In this document: in pieces, positions 17,343 through 25,250 of the stretch
How the letters are laid out: the number at the start of each line of letters is the position of its first letter
How positions within the stretch are numbered: position 1 is the stretch's first letter
Assembly (NCBI RefSeq): GCF_022352055.1
Contig: NZ_JAKRWM010000004.1
Location: 310,001 to 374,000 of the forward strand
Direction of reading: 5' to 3'
Length of the DNA stretch: 64,000 nucleotides
Origin: Cohnella mopanensis
GTDB lineage: Bacteria > Bacillota > Bacilli > Paenibacillales > Paenibacillaceae
Position numbers and translations under genes: made by a program
Notes under the pieces: model-generated
What the model saw: only the letters and a program-made list of their open reading frames with translations
What the model was told of the DNA's origin: nothing
The model's database searches: none

Positions 17343-18249
17343 GCGCCTTATTATTAATTGCGACGATTTCGGCCAGAGCCCGCCGATGAACGAAGCGATC
17401 ATGCACTTGCTGGAAGAACGCAAAGTTTCATCTGCGACATTGATGGTTCCGGCTCCCGGGTTCGAAGAAGCGGCGGATTGGTGCAGGCGCAGAGGGCAGG
17501 CCAACGTTGGGTTGCATCTTACGCTTACGAGCGAGTTCGATGCGATCCGTTGGAAGAGCCTAACGGGACATTCTTCGCTTCACGACGAGAGCGGTAATAT
17601 GCATAAGACGGTCGAACAATTCGAACGCCATGCCGATACCGGGGCGGTCATGAAAGAACTGGCCGCTCAGTATGAGGCGGTACGTCGATTCAATATACTG
17701 CCCACGCATGCAGATAATCATATGGGCAGCTTATATGGTACGGCTACGGGCCGGAGCCATATCCTCCAAGTACTGAAACAATGCGCCAAGTGGAAGCTGC
17801 CGTTCCGGCTCTTCCGTAAAGTCCATCCAGCAGATCCGTTGTTATCTTCGATTCCAGGGGTAGAGAAGGCCGCTATTAAAGCCTCCGCGCTTGCGGGCGT
17901 GCTTGGGGTGGCGATTCCGGATTATCTTCTTTCTCATCCTTTTCACATTCAGGAAGGCGAGACATACGAAAGCTTCAAGCAGTCGATGATCGCGAAGATG
18001 TACGACCTACCGGAAGGAATTAGTGAAACCTATATTCATCCTGCTGTGGATCATTCTCGTATGCTAGCCGATATTCCGGATTGGGAGAAGCGGGTATGGG
18101 AATACAAACTCATGCTGGACGCCGATTTCGCCTATGCGATTCAGGATGCCGGGGTTGTACTGACGGACTACGAATATATTCGCAAGTACGGCAAAGCATC
18201 GAAAGTAAGCTCTGCATTTACGTTAGCGAGGGAATTGTTAAGAAAATGA
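17332..18249 (+). CDS. YdjC/ChbG-family carbohydrate deacetylase
   Basis: 305 residues. LIINCDDFGQSPPMNEAI at the N-terminus carries the Asp-Asp metal site; VGLHLTLTSEF and ILPTHADNHMGSLYG provide His ligands. ChbG in E. coli removes one acetyl group from chitooligosaccharides so that they can be degraded; other YdjC members are uncharacterised. The gene overlaps the upstream GPH symporter by 11 bases, so transport and deacetylation appear coupled. Signal peptide absent, so it acts in the cytosol. A BadF-type sugar kinase lies 6 kb away but is not in this operon. Confidence 0.88.
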   Translation: MSPKRLIINCDDFGQSPPMNEAIMHLLEERKVSSATLMVPAPGFEEAADWCRRRGQANVGLHLTLTSEFDAIRWKSLTGHSSLHDESGNMHKTVEQFERHADTGAVMKELAAQYEAVRRFNILPTHADNHMGSLYGTATGRSHILQVLKQCAKWKLPFRLFRKVHPADPLLSSIPGVEKAAIKASALAGVLGVAIPDYLLSHPFHIQEGETYESFKQSMIAKMYDLPEGISETYIHPAVDHSRMLADIPDWEKRVWEYKLMLDADFAYAIQDAGVVLTDYEYIRKYGKASKVSSAFTLARELLRK

Positions 18250-18359
18250 TCAGCGAGTCGTGTATAATGGAATATTATGTAGAATAATCTCGAATATTAA
18301 GGTATATTTTGTAAATGAAGGTTTATTCCGAATGTCTGACTGAGCGGGGATGACGATAA

Positions 18360-19376
18360 TTGAATTTAGATATGCTGCTAGGCAAAAAATCCAAAAACGA
18401 CGTCTTGAATGCAGTAGGGTTGTTGCTCGTTCCTGCCAGAACAACGATTGACGAAGGGTATATCCGTCTGCTCGAGCAACATCATATCCATCAATCGGAG
18501 ATTATGCTGCTGGACGAGAATACGGAACGCTTCGTGTTTAATCCGACGGATTTAGTAAAGCAAGCTTCTCGATTCTCTCAAGATTTATTCGACGAGGTTA
18601 AAGCGACGAAGAAGCTACCGATGTCCGAAATCAACAATGAGCTGCTTCCCATTGTAGAGCAGATGTCCTCGCATTCGGATGTGTTCCAGCTCTTCGAGTC
18701 CGTGAAAGCCAAGGACGAGTATACCCACCAGCATAATATCGGGGTCGGCGTATTATCTACGTTGATCGGCAGATGGATGGGGTTGAGCGAATCGGAATTG
18801 TCTATTCTGACAATGGCCGCAACGCTGCACGATATCGGGAAAGTCCATATTTCGGACGACATTCTGCTCAAGCCGGGTAAGCTGACCGCGGAAGAGTTCG
18901 AAGAAATCAAACGGCATACGACTTATGGCTACGAAATTCTTAAGAACACGCCGGAGTTAAATCCTCGTGTTTCTCTTGTTGCCCTTCAGCACCATGAAAG
19001 ATCGGATGCGAGGGGATATCCTCTTAAGCTGCAGGAGCACCAGGTAGATCCTTTCAGCAGAATCGTTGCCGTCGCAGATGTGTTCCATGCCATGTCGTCG
19101 AAACGTCCGTATCACGAACCGCTGCCATTTCATGAAGTGATCAACGAGATGCGCAAAGGCTCTTTTGGCGAACTAGACCCGGAGGTCGTGTCCGTATTTC
19201 TGAAAATGATGGTCAGGCATCTTGTCGGAAGCCGGGTGAAGCTGACCGATGGTCGGTGGGGAGAAGTGGTCTACATTAACCCTCACGACGATACGAATCC
19301 CTTGATCAGAATTGAGGGGGCTTTCCTAGATCTTAGCCAAGAGCGACATATTCATATTCAAGAGATCGTGATTTGA
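18360..19376 (+). CDS. HD-GYP domain protein, probable c-di-GMP phosphodiesterase
   Basis: 338 residues. The HD pair is His157-Asp158 in TLHDIGKVHISDDIL, and the second signature is HHERSDARGYP (211-221), in which the usual DGxGYP Gly is Ala. The Lys of HDIGK and downstream DVFHAMSSKRPY are normal for active HD-GYP enzymes. No transmembrane or receiver domain is seen; the N-terminal 110 residues are an unassigned soluble region. Start TTG 18360 after GCGGGGA is chosen; ATG 18372 is an alternative. It likely lowers cyclic-di-GMP; activity is inferred from motifs only. Monocistronic with terminator. Confidence 0.88.
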   Translation: MNLDMLLGKKSKNDVLNAVGLLLVPARTTIDEGYIRLLEQHHIHQSEIMLLDENTERFVFNPTDLVKQASRFSQDLFDEVKATKKLPMSEINNELLPIVEQMSSHSDVFQLFESVKAKDEYTHQHNIGVGVLSTLIGRWMGLSESELSILTMAATLHDIGKVHISDDILLKPGKLTAEEFEEIKRHTTYGYEILKNTPELNPRVSLVALQHHERSDARGYPLKLQEHQVDPFSRIVAVADVFHAMSSKRPYHEPLPFHEVINEMRKGSFGELDPEVVSVFLKMMVRHLVGSRVKLTDGRWGEVVYINPHDDTNPLIRIEGAFLDLSQERHIHIQEIVI

Positions 19377-19419
19377 GTTAGAAGTCCGAACGATAACGAT
19401 ACATGATCGAAACATCAAT

Positions 19420-19466
19420 TCCTCAGGGGAATGCCGACGATCGGCATTCCCTCGGGGGATTTTTTG
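19420..19466 (+). terminator. Terminator of the HD-GYP gene
   Basis: Arms GGGAATGCCGA (19427-19437) and TCGGCATTCCC (19441-19451), loop of three, extended by CCTC/GGGG pairing, followed by six T. Confidence 0.92.
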
Positions 19467-19565
19467 CGTTCAGGCGCGATTATCGAATACATTTTCCAGC
19501 TTAGGGACAACGTAGAACGGTTAGTCATGCAGCATCACGAATTGAAATTCCGGAGGTGACGGATC

Positions 19566-20864
19566 ATGCGCGTAATTCGCGGTTTAGGTTGGGCATTGTT
19601 TGCCGTTGCCCTAATAGTAGGGCTAGTGAATCCGGCCATCGTCGCAGCGAAGACGAAAGATTCCCTTAAAGCGGCGTTCGTAAGAGGCGGCGATCTATGG
19701 GTAAAAACGGGAGACGCCGAGCGACAATTGACTAAAGGGGAAGTCGTTCGGAATCCGAAATGGTCGTTCGACGGAGAGTGGATCGCGTATTCGACCGGTG
19801 AAAACCAGCAAGAGCTTAAGCTCTTGCAGGCGTCTACTGGCAGAAGCCAGCTTGTCTCTCGCACGGGAGGAAGCAATTATCAGTGGTCCCCCGACCATAA
19901 TCGCCTCGCGTTCCTGCTGGAGCAGAAGTTGGTATGGGTCTCTCCGAATATGCCAGATCGGCAAGCCGAAATCGCAGAAGGAATAGGCAACTATTCTTGG
20001 CTGCCGGAGGGCAATGGATTTATCGCTTCTACCGTAACCGAACTGCTTCCCGACGGTTGGACGCCCGTCCGAATTGTCGAGATTCCTTTAACGGGTAATG
20101 GGGTTGCAGCACCGAAGGGACAGCCTGCGTCGGAGGGAAAGCCAGCAAGCTTAGGTAGAACCTTATTTGTCCTGCCGAAGCAATCGGATGACTTCTTTGC
20201 CGTAGGAACGAGCGGGTTCAAATACTCGACATCGGGGAAATGGATCGCATTTCTCGCAACGCCTACCGCATCGCTGTCTGCCGATAGCAACACGTTATGC
20301 TTGTTAGCCTCGGATGGCCAGGGATTCCGGAAGGTCGATCAAATGGTTAACAATAACGAATGGTTTAAATGGGCGGATCGAGGGGACAAGCTCGCGTACA
20401 TTGGAGGCATCGGGAGAGAGGCTACGAGCAATAAGCAGCTTAAAGTGTTAGAGGCGCCCACTGGCAAGCCGATTTCCTATACGCCGTCGGGTTACGTCGA
20501 TCAGGGCTTTACTTGGGAAGGGCTGCAGCACATTGTCGTATCCAGAGCTAAGGAGCTGAAGAGTACCGGCAGCCCGGCAACCAAACCGCTTCCTAATCTG
20601 GTCGAGATCAAGCTGCAAGGTCCGCGTAACAAGCCCATAAGTCAGCCTCCCGCTAAGTACGGGGATTTCAATCCGCAATATCTTCCGTATGTGAACGAGC
20701 TCGGGTGGGTGAGATCAGACCGAAGCCAATCCAATGTGCTCATCTCGGGCCGAGGAGGCAAGCAGCCTCAAGTGTGGATTAAGAACATCGACGCGGGGGC
20801 GGATTTCTACGAGCAGTGGAGATGGAGCGAAGTGCTCAGCTTTTATAACAGAACAGAGGGATGA
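19566..20864 (+). CDS. Secreted TolB-like beta-propeller protein
   Basis: 432 residues. An N-terminal signal peptide (WALFAVALIVGLVNPAIVAA) ends with a type I cleavage site near residue 27. The rest shows repeated PD40/WD40-like blades: NPKWSFDGEWIAYSTG, NYQWSPDHNRLAFL, KYSTSGKWIAFLA and WFKWADRGDKLAYI. No catalytic motif is visible, so it may bind partner proteins or wall components outside the cell. Start ATG 19566 follows CGGAGGTG. The next gene, coding for a secreted peptidoglycan-binding protein, begins 68 bases downstream and may share its transcript. A second propeller protein (lipoprotein) is at 56823. Confidence 0.82.
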   Translation: MRVIRGLGWALFAVALIVGLVNPAIVAAKTKDSLKAAFVRGGDLWVKTGDAERQLTKGEVVRNPKWSFDGEWIAYSTGENQQELKLLQASTGRSQLVSRTGGSNYQWSPDHNRLAFLLEQKLVWVSPNMPDRQAEIAEGIGNYSWLPEGNGFIASTVTELLPDGWTPVRIVEIPLTGNGVAAPKGQPASEGKPASLGRTLFVLPKQSDDFFAVGTSGFKYSTSGKWIAFLATPTASLSADSNTLCLLASDGQGFRKVDQMVNNNEWFKWADRGDKLAYIGGIGREATSNKQLKVLEAPTGKPISYTPSGYVDQGFTWEGLQHIVVSRAKELKSTGSPATKPLPNLVEIKLQGPRNKPISQPPAKYGDFNPQYLPYVNELGWVRSDRSQSNVLISGRGGKQPQVWIKNIDAGADFYEQWRWSEVLSFYNRTEG

Positions 20865-20932
20865 AAAATACATTTTGGGAATAGTAAGTGCGGTAGCAAA
20901 ATTAATGGATTATTAGGAGGGCATTAACGAAG

Positions 20933-22042
20933 ATGGAACATGAAAATGGAAGCATCAGATCATATAGCTCTAGAGTAAGAAAACTGTCGTTATTTGGAAA
21001 ATGGTTGGGATTGGTTGCGCTTGTCCTTACGCTGATGGTAAGCATGCCCGACGTAAGCTCTGCGGTGGGCAAGGGCGCGCACGGTCCCGACGTATTCGTT
21101 ATTCAAGGGATGCTGAAATCGCTCGGCAGTTATTCGGGCCCGATTACCGGATACTATAACACGGCTACTGTTCGGGGGGTAAAGTACTTTCAGAAGAAGC
21201 ATGGCATGCCCGTTACGGGCAACGTGGATAAAGCGACATTCACTTCGCTAGTGTATGCTTACTCCAGCAAGAAGGTTGTCGGGAGTAGTGGCGGCCAAGG
21301 TATACGCAGTCAAGGAATACGTGGTCAAGGCGGCGGAGCAGGAGGCGGTTATGGCGGCGGAGCAGGAGGCGGCCAAGGCGGCGGAGCAGGAGGCGGCCAA
21401 GGTGGCGGAGCAGGAGGCGGCCAAGGCGGCGGAGCAGGAGGCGGTCAAGGTGGCGGAGCAGGAGGCGGCCAAGGCGGCGGAGCAGGAGGCGGTCAAGGTG
21501 GCGGAGCAGGAGGCGGCCAAGGCGGCGGAGCAGGAGGCGGTCAAGGCGGCGGAGCAGGAGGCGGCCAAGGCGGCGGAGCAGGAGGCGGTCATGGCGGCGG
21601 AGCAGGAGGCGGTCATGGCATCGGTGGTGGACAAGGCCAAGGCGGCGGTCAAGGCCAGGGAATAGAGGAAGAGCAGGAAGAACATCACGGCAAGGCTAAG
21701 GAAGAGGAAAAAGGCAAGATCAAAGAGGAAGAGCAAGGTAAGACTAAGGAAGAAGAGCAAGGTAAGACTAAGGAAGAGGAGAAAGGCAAGATTAAGGAAG
21801 AGGAGCAAGGTAAGACCAAGGAGGAGAAGGGGTACGGAGGCAACAAGGGGTATGGTGGGAACCAAGGCAATGGAAGCAACCAAGGGTATGGAGGCGGCCA
21901 AGGCAATGGAGGCAATAAGGGGTATGGGGGCAACCAGGGCAATGGAGGCAACCAAGGTTATGGAAGTGGCCAACAGCCGCAAACAACGCCAGAAAACTCC
22001 AATGGGAATGGCTACGGTAATCAAGGTAAGGACTCCGATTAA
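20933..22042 (+). CDS. Secreted protein: peptidoglycan-binding domain plus three low-complexity repeat regions
   Basis: 369 residues in five parts: signal peptide (cleavage near SSA-VG, residue 44); PG_binding_1 domain (about 48-110, DVFVIQGMLKSLGSYSGPIT and FQKKHGMPVTGNVDKATFTS); about 12 copies of the octapeptide GGGAGGGQ; an acidic-basic stretch of seven-residue units like KEEEQGK; and a GYGGNQGNGG-type tail. The first domain should hold it to the wall, leaving flexible glycine-rich arms outside. The repeats resemble spore-coat, exosporium or silk-like sequences, but no function can be assigned. RBS AGGAGGG. Repeat number is likely to vary between strains. Confidence 0.82.
   Translation: MEHENGSIRSYSSRVRKLSLFGKWLGLVALVLTLMVSMPDVSSAVGKGAHGPDVFVIQGMLKSLGSYSGPITGYYNTATVRGVKYFQKKHGMPVTGNVDKATFTSLVYAYSSKKVVGSSGGQGIRSQGIRGQGGGAGGGYGGGAGGGQGGGAGGGQGGGAGGGQGGGAGGGQGGGAGGGQGGGAGGGQGGGAGGGQGGGAGGGQGGGAGGGQGGGAGGGHGGGAGGGHGIGGGQGQGGGQGQGIEEEQEEHHGKAKEEEKGKIKEEEQGKTKEEEQGKTKEEEKGKIKEEEQGKTKEEKGYGGNKGYGGNQGNGSNQGYGGGQGNGGNKGYGGNQGNGGNQGYGSGQQPQTTPENSNGNGYGNQGKDSD
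21333..21620 (+). repeat. 24-bp coding tandem repeat (GGGAGGGQ units)
   Basis: About 12 almost identical 24-bp units of the type GGCGGAGCAGGAGGCGG plus YCAAGG. Differences are almost only T/C at third positions, showing recent homogenisation by slippage or recombination. The last two units change Q to H, the first has Y. Confidence 0.9.
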
Positions 22043-22061
22043 AGGAACTGTAGGTAATATG

Positions 22062-22096
22062 AACGCTTCGTCCCTTCGGGGGCGAGGCGTTTTTTA
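22062..22096 (+). terminator. Terminator of the glycine-rich protein gene
   Basis: AACGCTTCG-CCC pairs with GGG-CGAGGCGTT around a TTCG loop, followed by a T run. Confidence 0.88.
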
Positions 22097-22148
22097 GTTC
22101 TATATTCCGATCGAACGCGCCCCGCGAGCCAAGCCCCCGCGGCTCATT

Positions 22149-22460
22149 GTCGCAAAAAGCGACGATAACGCCCCGCCCGCGAAGCGCACCCGGCTCATTG
22201 TCGCAAAAAGCGACGATAGCGCCCGGCTCGTCAAGCCTGCCCGGCTCATAGTCGCAAAAAGCGACGATAGCGCCCCGCCCGCGAAGCGTACCCGACTCAT
22301 AGTCGCAAAAAGCGACGATAGCGCCCGGCCGCCAAGCCCGCCCGGCTCATAGTCGCAAAAAGCGACGATAGCGCTCTGCCTGCCAAGCCCGCCCGGCTCA
22401 TTGTCGCAAAAAGCGACGATAGCGCTCCGCCTGCCAAGCCCGCCGAGCCCCGCCCACTTC
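22149..22460. repeat. Tandem array of ~51-bp units with GTCGC-AAAAA-GCGAC hairpin
   Basis: The perfect hairpin GTCGCAAAAAGCGAC begins at 22149, 22200, 22251, 22302, 22352 and 22403 (steps 51, 51, 51, 50, 51). Each is followed by GATAGCGC (GATAACGC in the first) and a GC-rich linker ending CGGCTCAT. Linkers alternate in type: copies 1 and 3 share CCCCGCCCGCGAAGCG; copies 4-6 share GCCAAGCCCGCC. The array lies between a terminator and the next gene. Its 51-base period keeps frames open, creating spurious repetitive ORFs on both strands. Confidence 0.92.
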
Positions 22461-22572
22461 TTCCACGCCGTTTTAGCCAATGGATTTCTTCTCTCAATCA
22501 GTATACGATTAGCTATATCAAAGTAAGGCGGTCTAAGAAGTCGCTGATCACCTGGAGAAGAGGGAAGTCGTC

Positions 22573-23685
22573 ATGGAGCTGGCAATCGGATTTGTCGCTG
22601 GAATCGTCGTAATCGCCGTAATCGTATATTTGGTACTGAGGTTTTATCCTCCTCTTGGAGGACGACCGTCACGGGAAAGCAAACGGAGGATGGAGGAATC
22701 CCCTAATCGTATCAATGGGAGATTCGAGTATCCTATTCCAACGGATATGGGCATGAGTATAGGAGAAACGACCAAGGTTATGATTGATTTCATAAAAGGC
22801 AATCCCAACGGGAAGCCGAAATTACCCGTACCCACTGTTCCGCTAACGGCCCGACAAATTCAATCCAATGAGGAGCATGCCAAGGCGATATGGTTTGGTC
22901 ACTCGGCCGTGCTATTGCATATAGATGGAAAAACCATCTTCATAGACCCGATGTTGGGACGAACTCCATCTCCATTCGCACTATTCGGAGGCAAACGTTA
23001 CAGTCGTCAATTGCCGATCGAGATTGAGGACCTGCCTGAGCTAGATGCTGTAATCCTCTCTCATGATCATTACGACCATCTGGATTACGGCACTATTCTC
23101 AAATTGAAACATAAAACGAAGCGATTTTTCGTTCCGCTCGGAGTTGCTCCACATCTGGAGAGATGGGGTGTGAACCGTGCGAACATTTCCGAGCATGATT
23201 GGTGGGAAGAGTTAGAGTTCGACGGGCTTAAGCTGGTAACCGCTCCGGCCCGCCATTTCTCGGGCAGAAGCATCGGGGATCGAAACACCACTTTGTGGTG
23301 CTCCTGGGTCATTATCGGCGAGCAGGCTAAAGTCTTTTTTAGCGGAGATAGCGGTTATGGCCCGCATTTCGAACAAATCGGCGATAAATACGGACCATTC
23401 GATATGACTTTCATGGAGTGTGGGCAATACGACGAGCGATGGTCCGCGATCCACATGATGCCGGAGGAAACCGTCCAAGCGCACATCGATGTGAAAGGAA
23501 AGGTCATGGTTCCGATTCATTGGGGAGCCTTCACGCTTGCGCTGCACGGTTGGACGGACCCCGTTGAACATGCATCTGAGACGGCGAGAGCACGTGATGT
23601 CGCCCTTGCGACACCTAGAATCGGAGAGGTCGTCTACATTAGAGCCGAAGGATATCCGACAGACGCTTGGTGGAGACATGAGTAA
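22573..23685 (+). CDS. Membrane-anchored metallo-beta-lactamase-fold hydrolase (NAPE-PLD/UlaG-like)
   Basis: 370 residues. One N-terminal membrane helix (about 4-24) precedes a metallo-beta-lactamase domain. The metal motif is SHDHYDHLD, His164/His166/Asp168/His169; further ligands are His in ARHFSG and the late PIHWGAF, with Asp in FFSGDSGYG. The sequence between matches the NAPE-PLD-like branch (KAIWFGHSAVLLHIDGKTIF, DPMLGRTPSPF). Those enzymes cleave phosphodiester bonds of N-acylated phospholipids in animals; bacterial substrates are mostly unknown. The gene follows the repeat array and appears monocistronic. Confidence 0.88.
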   Translation: MELAIGFVAGIVVIAVIVYLVLRFYPPLGGRPSRESKRRMEESPNRINGRFEYPIPTDMGMSIGETTKVMIDFIKGNPNGKPKLPVPTVPLTARQIQSNEEHAKAIWFGHSAVLLHIDGKTIFIDPMLGRTPSPFALFGGKRYSRQLPIEIEDLPELDAVILSHDHYDHLDYGTILKLKHKTKRFFVPLGVAPHLERWGVNRANISEHDWWEELEFDGLKLVTAPARHFSGRSIGDRNTTLWCSWVIIGEQAKVFFSGDSGYGPHFEQIGDKYGPFDMTFMECGQYDERWSAIHMMPEETVQAHIDVKGKVMVPIHWGAFTLALHGWTDPVEHASETARARDVALATPRIGEVVYIRAEGYPTDAWWRHE

Positions 23686-23693
23686 ACCATGTG

Positions 23694-23723
23694 TTGACCA
23701 TTTCTAGAAATAGGATGTAAAAT
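23694..23723 (+). promoter_or_regulatory. Promoter ahead of the ZTP riboswitch
   Basis: TTGACC (23694-23699), 18-base spacer, TAAAAT (23718-23723). The predicted transcript begins shortly before the aptamer at 23738. Confidence 0.75.
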
Positions 23724-23737
23724 ATTATAAATCAATA

Positions 23738-23838
23738 AGCTGCGTGTAACTGGCGTAAACATGGATAACCATGAGGGAGCGCGCAGATATCGGCCGTACG
23801 CCTGGGCAAAGTGCTTGATCTTTGGATCGAGTGCTTTT
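23738..23838 (+). ncRNA. ZTP (pfl) riboswitch with expression-platform terminator
   Basis: The conserved core is present: GTGTAACTGGCG (23744-23755), a CATGG/CCATG hairpin, GGGAGC, closing CTGCG/CGCAG pairing, and the hallmark GGCCGTACGCCTGGGCA (23792-23808), in which CGCC can form the known pseudoknot with GGCG. It is followed at once by a 12-bp hairpin (23809-23820 with 23825-23836, three G-U pairs) and six T, a transcription terminator. ZTP riboswitches sense the purine/folate-stress nucleotide ZMP/ZTP and usually control purine or one-carbon genes. Here the downstream gene is a decayed PfpI-like remnant. Confidence 0.95.
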
Positions 23839-23879
23839 TTCTTTATCCTCATGATCCAGGAAAGGGCGGGTGTTAGGCG

Positions 23880-24121
23880 ATGAAAATGGCATTTGTTTTG
23901 TTTGACGGGATGACGACGCTGGATTTTTCAGGGTTCTGTGAAGCGGTGACATGGATGGGGATTCTCGGAGTGATGTACGCGACGGCAACGTGTTTACCGG
24001 CGGGGGCGTATCGGCCTCAATCGATTTGGGCTTATTTCTGATCGAATCCCTGACGAATGCGGACGTTGCCAGGGAAGTGCAGAAGAAGATGGATTACCCT
24101 TACTATCGTCCGGGAGGATAG
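23880..24121 (+). pseudogene. Decayed DJ-1/PfpI-family gene (large internal deletion)
   Basis: From ATG 23880 the frame reads MAFVLFDGMTTLDFSGF and then EAVTWMG, the normal N-terminus of a DJ-1/PfpI amidotransferase-like protein. After about 30 residues homology jumps, in another frame, to DGNVFTGGGVSASIDLGLF (from 23981) ending YPYYRPGG at TAG 24119, the normal C-terminus. About 100 central residues, including the conserved nucleophilic Cys region, are missing and the joint is out of frame, so the first frame stops at 24041. The remnant lies directly below a ZTP riboswitch. Intact relatives are likely glyoxalase/deglycase- or isonitrile-hydratase-like. Confidence 0.88.
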
Positions 24122-24130
24122 GCATGAGCC

Positions 24131-25099
24131 TCACGCGAATTCCCGCAAATGACGGATCATCTCTTCCTTGATCGGTTGCTCTAATTTGCTCATGGCGAGC
24201 AGAACTGCCCCGGCGACGGGCGACAAAATCGGTTTCGCGACGGTAAACCGCTTATGATTGCCAGCGAGGAGCAATTCGCTTAACCGATTGGAGAAATAAG
24301 GGCTGTTAATGACGCTCCCGATAAACGCGACCTCGACCGTATTTCCGGCAAAGGCGCGGGATAGCAGTTCGATTCCGACTTTGATTTGATGAATAGCCCG
24401 ATCGCACACGTTAACGGCTACCGAGCTGCGCTGATTCGCGGCATGCGTAACCATCGGAGCGAATTGGCCGAATGTTTTGTCCCGTTGCTGCCGGTCATCA
24501 TCGAACCCTTGCTGCGCCAACTTGTAAAACTCCGGCAGCGATAGGACATTCCAATGCTCCAGCATCGCTTGGATGAGCCCCTCGTCGGAGGCGTCCGTAT
24601 TCCCGGCAAGAATCTCGTGAACGGTATTATAAGCAATAAAACGAGCAGCGCTTGCCGCATAATGATGGAAGGCGTAATTGCTCAGTTGTTGGCCGCTTTC
24701 CGTGACCGCTACGATATTAGAGCCCGTCCCGGAGATGACCACGATACCGGGTTTTGCCATCAATGCGCCATAGTGAGCGACAATGGCATCATTAACATGC
24801 CACTTCGGACAAGTGATTCCAGGAACTTCGGTGAGAGATTCGACCCAGATGAGGTCGGCCGGCGAATCGTACCCTGCAATTCCCGCAGCGATTCCTCGAA
24901 CATGTTGTTTGCCTCTGCCCGCTTTCTCTAACGCTTCCGTAATCGCGTCATGGACGTTGCGAGCAGCGGATGAATCCTTGTAGAGGGAGGCGGGCCCTTT
25001 TTCTACATAAGCGAGCACTCTTCCCGAAAGGTCGGCGACCATTGCCCGGCTATGGGTTCCTCCGCCGTCGATTCCGATTACGACATCTTGTGTAAGCAT
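24131..25099 (-). CDS. BadF/BadG-type ATPase, probable N-acetylglucosamine or related sugar kinase
   Basis: 322 residues with the ASKHA fold: phosphate-1 loop IGIDGGGTHSRAMVAD at the N-terminus, VISGTGSNIVAV as phosphate-2 motif and VAFIGSVINSPYF near the C-terminus as the adenosine motif. Bacterial members of this branch phosphorylate GlcNAc or MurNAc-like sugars. GTG 25108 opens the frame, but GAGGTG itself looks like the ribosome binding site, so ATG 25099 (or 25102) is preferred. It is convergent with the PfpI remnant. A long palindrome lies upstream between this gene and the divergent dinB-like gene. Confidence 0.8.
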   Translation of the reverse strand: MLTQDVVIGIDGGGTHSRAMVADLSGRVLAYVEKGPASLYKDSSAARNVHDAITEALEKAGRGKQHVRGIAAGIAGYDSPADLIWVESLTEVPGITCPKWHVNDAIVAHYGALMAKPGIVVISGTGSNIVAVTESGQQLSNYAFHHYAASAARFIAYNTVHEILAGNTDASDEGLIQAMLEHWNVLSLPEFYKLAQQGFDDDRQQRDKTFGQFAPMVTHAANQRSSVAVNVCDRAIHQIKVGIELLSRAFAGNTVEVAFIGSVINSPYFSNRLSELLLAGNHKRFTVAKPILSPVAGAVLLAMSKLEQPIKEEMIRHLREFA

Positions 25100-25171
25100 C
25101 ATGAGCACCTCACGATTTCTTTAATAGTTGGATTATACTTGATGGAAGCGACGAATAGCATAAAAAAAGCT

Positions 25172-25221
25172 CAACCGCTACTGACATACTGTTGTCAGTA
25201 GCGGTTGTTTATTATTAAAAT
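25172..25221 (+). promoter_or_regulatory. 36-bp palindromic operator overlapping the dinB/WYL operon promoter
   Basis: Arms of 15 bases, CAACCGCTACTGACA (25172-25186) and its exact complement (25193-25207), flank TACTGT. The likely promoter is TTGTCA (25192-25197), 18-base spacer, TAAAAT (25216-25221), so the -35 lies in the right arm. A T7 run on the minus side of the left arm means the same element could terminate leftward transcripts. Confidence 0.75.
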
Positions 25222-25250
25222 AAATCAACGGAAGGTTAGGTGTACGGTTA

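Noticed and set aside
21248-22024. 258-codon open frame antisense to the glycine-rich protein
   Set aside because: Mirror of the GC-rich 24-bp repeat; the sense strand has a signal peptide, a known domain and a ribosome site, the antisense frame has none.
22149-22430. Possible CRISPR array (about 26-base conserved part plus about 25-base variable part)
   Set aside because: The 'spacers' resemble one another and recur in mixed order, no cas genes are present, and the 51-bp unit is shared in design with the array at 5731, where the whole unit is repeated.
22100-22480. Open frames on the minus strand across the second 51-bp array, giving a repetitive 17-residue peptide
   Set aside because: The period of 51 is a multiple of three, so any frame without a stop in one unit stays open. 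The frame changes at the single 50-base step, there is no ribosome binding site, and the conserved part is the hairpin, not codon positions.
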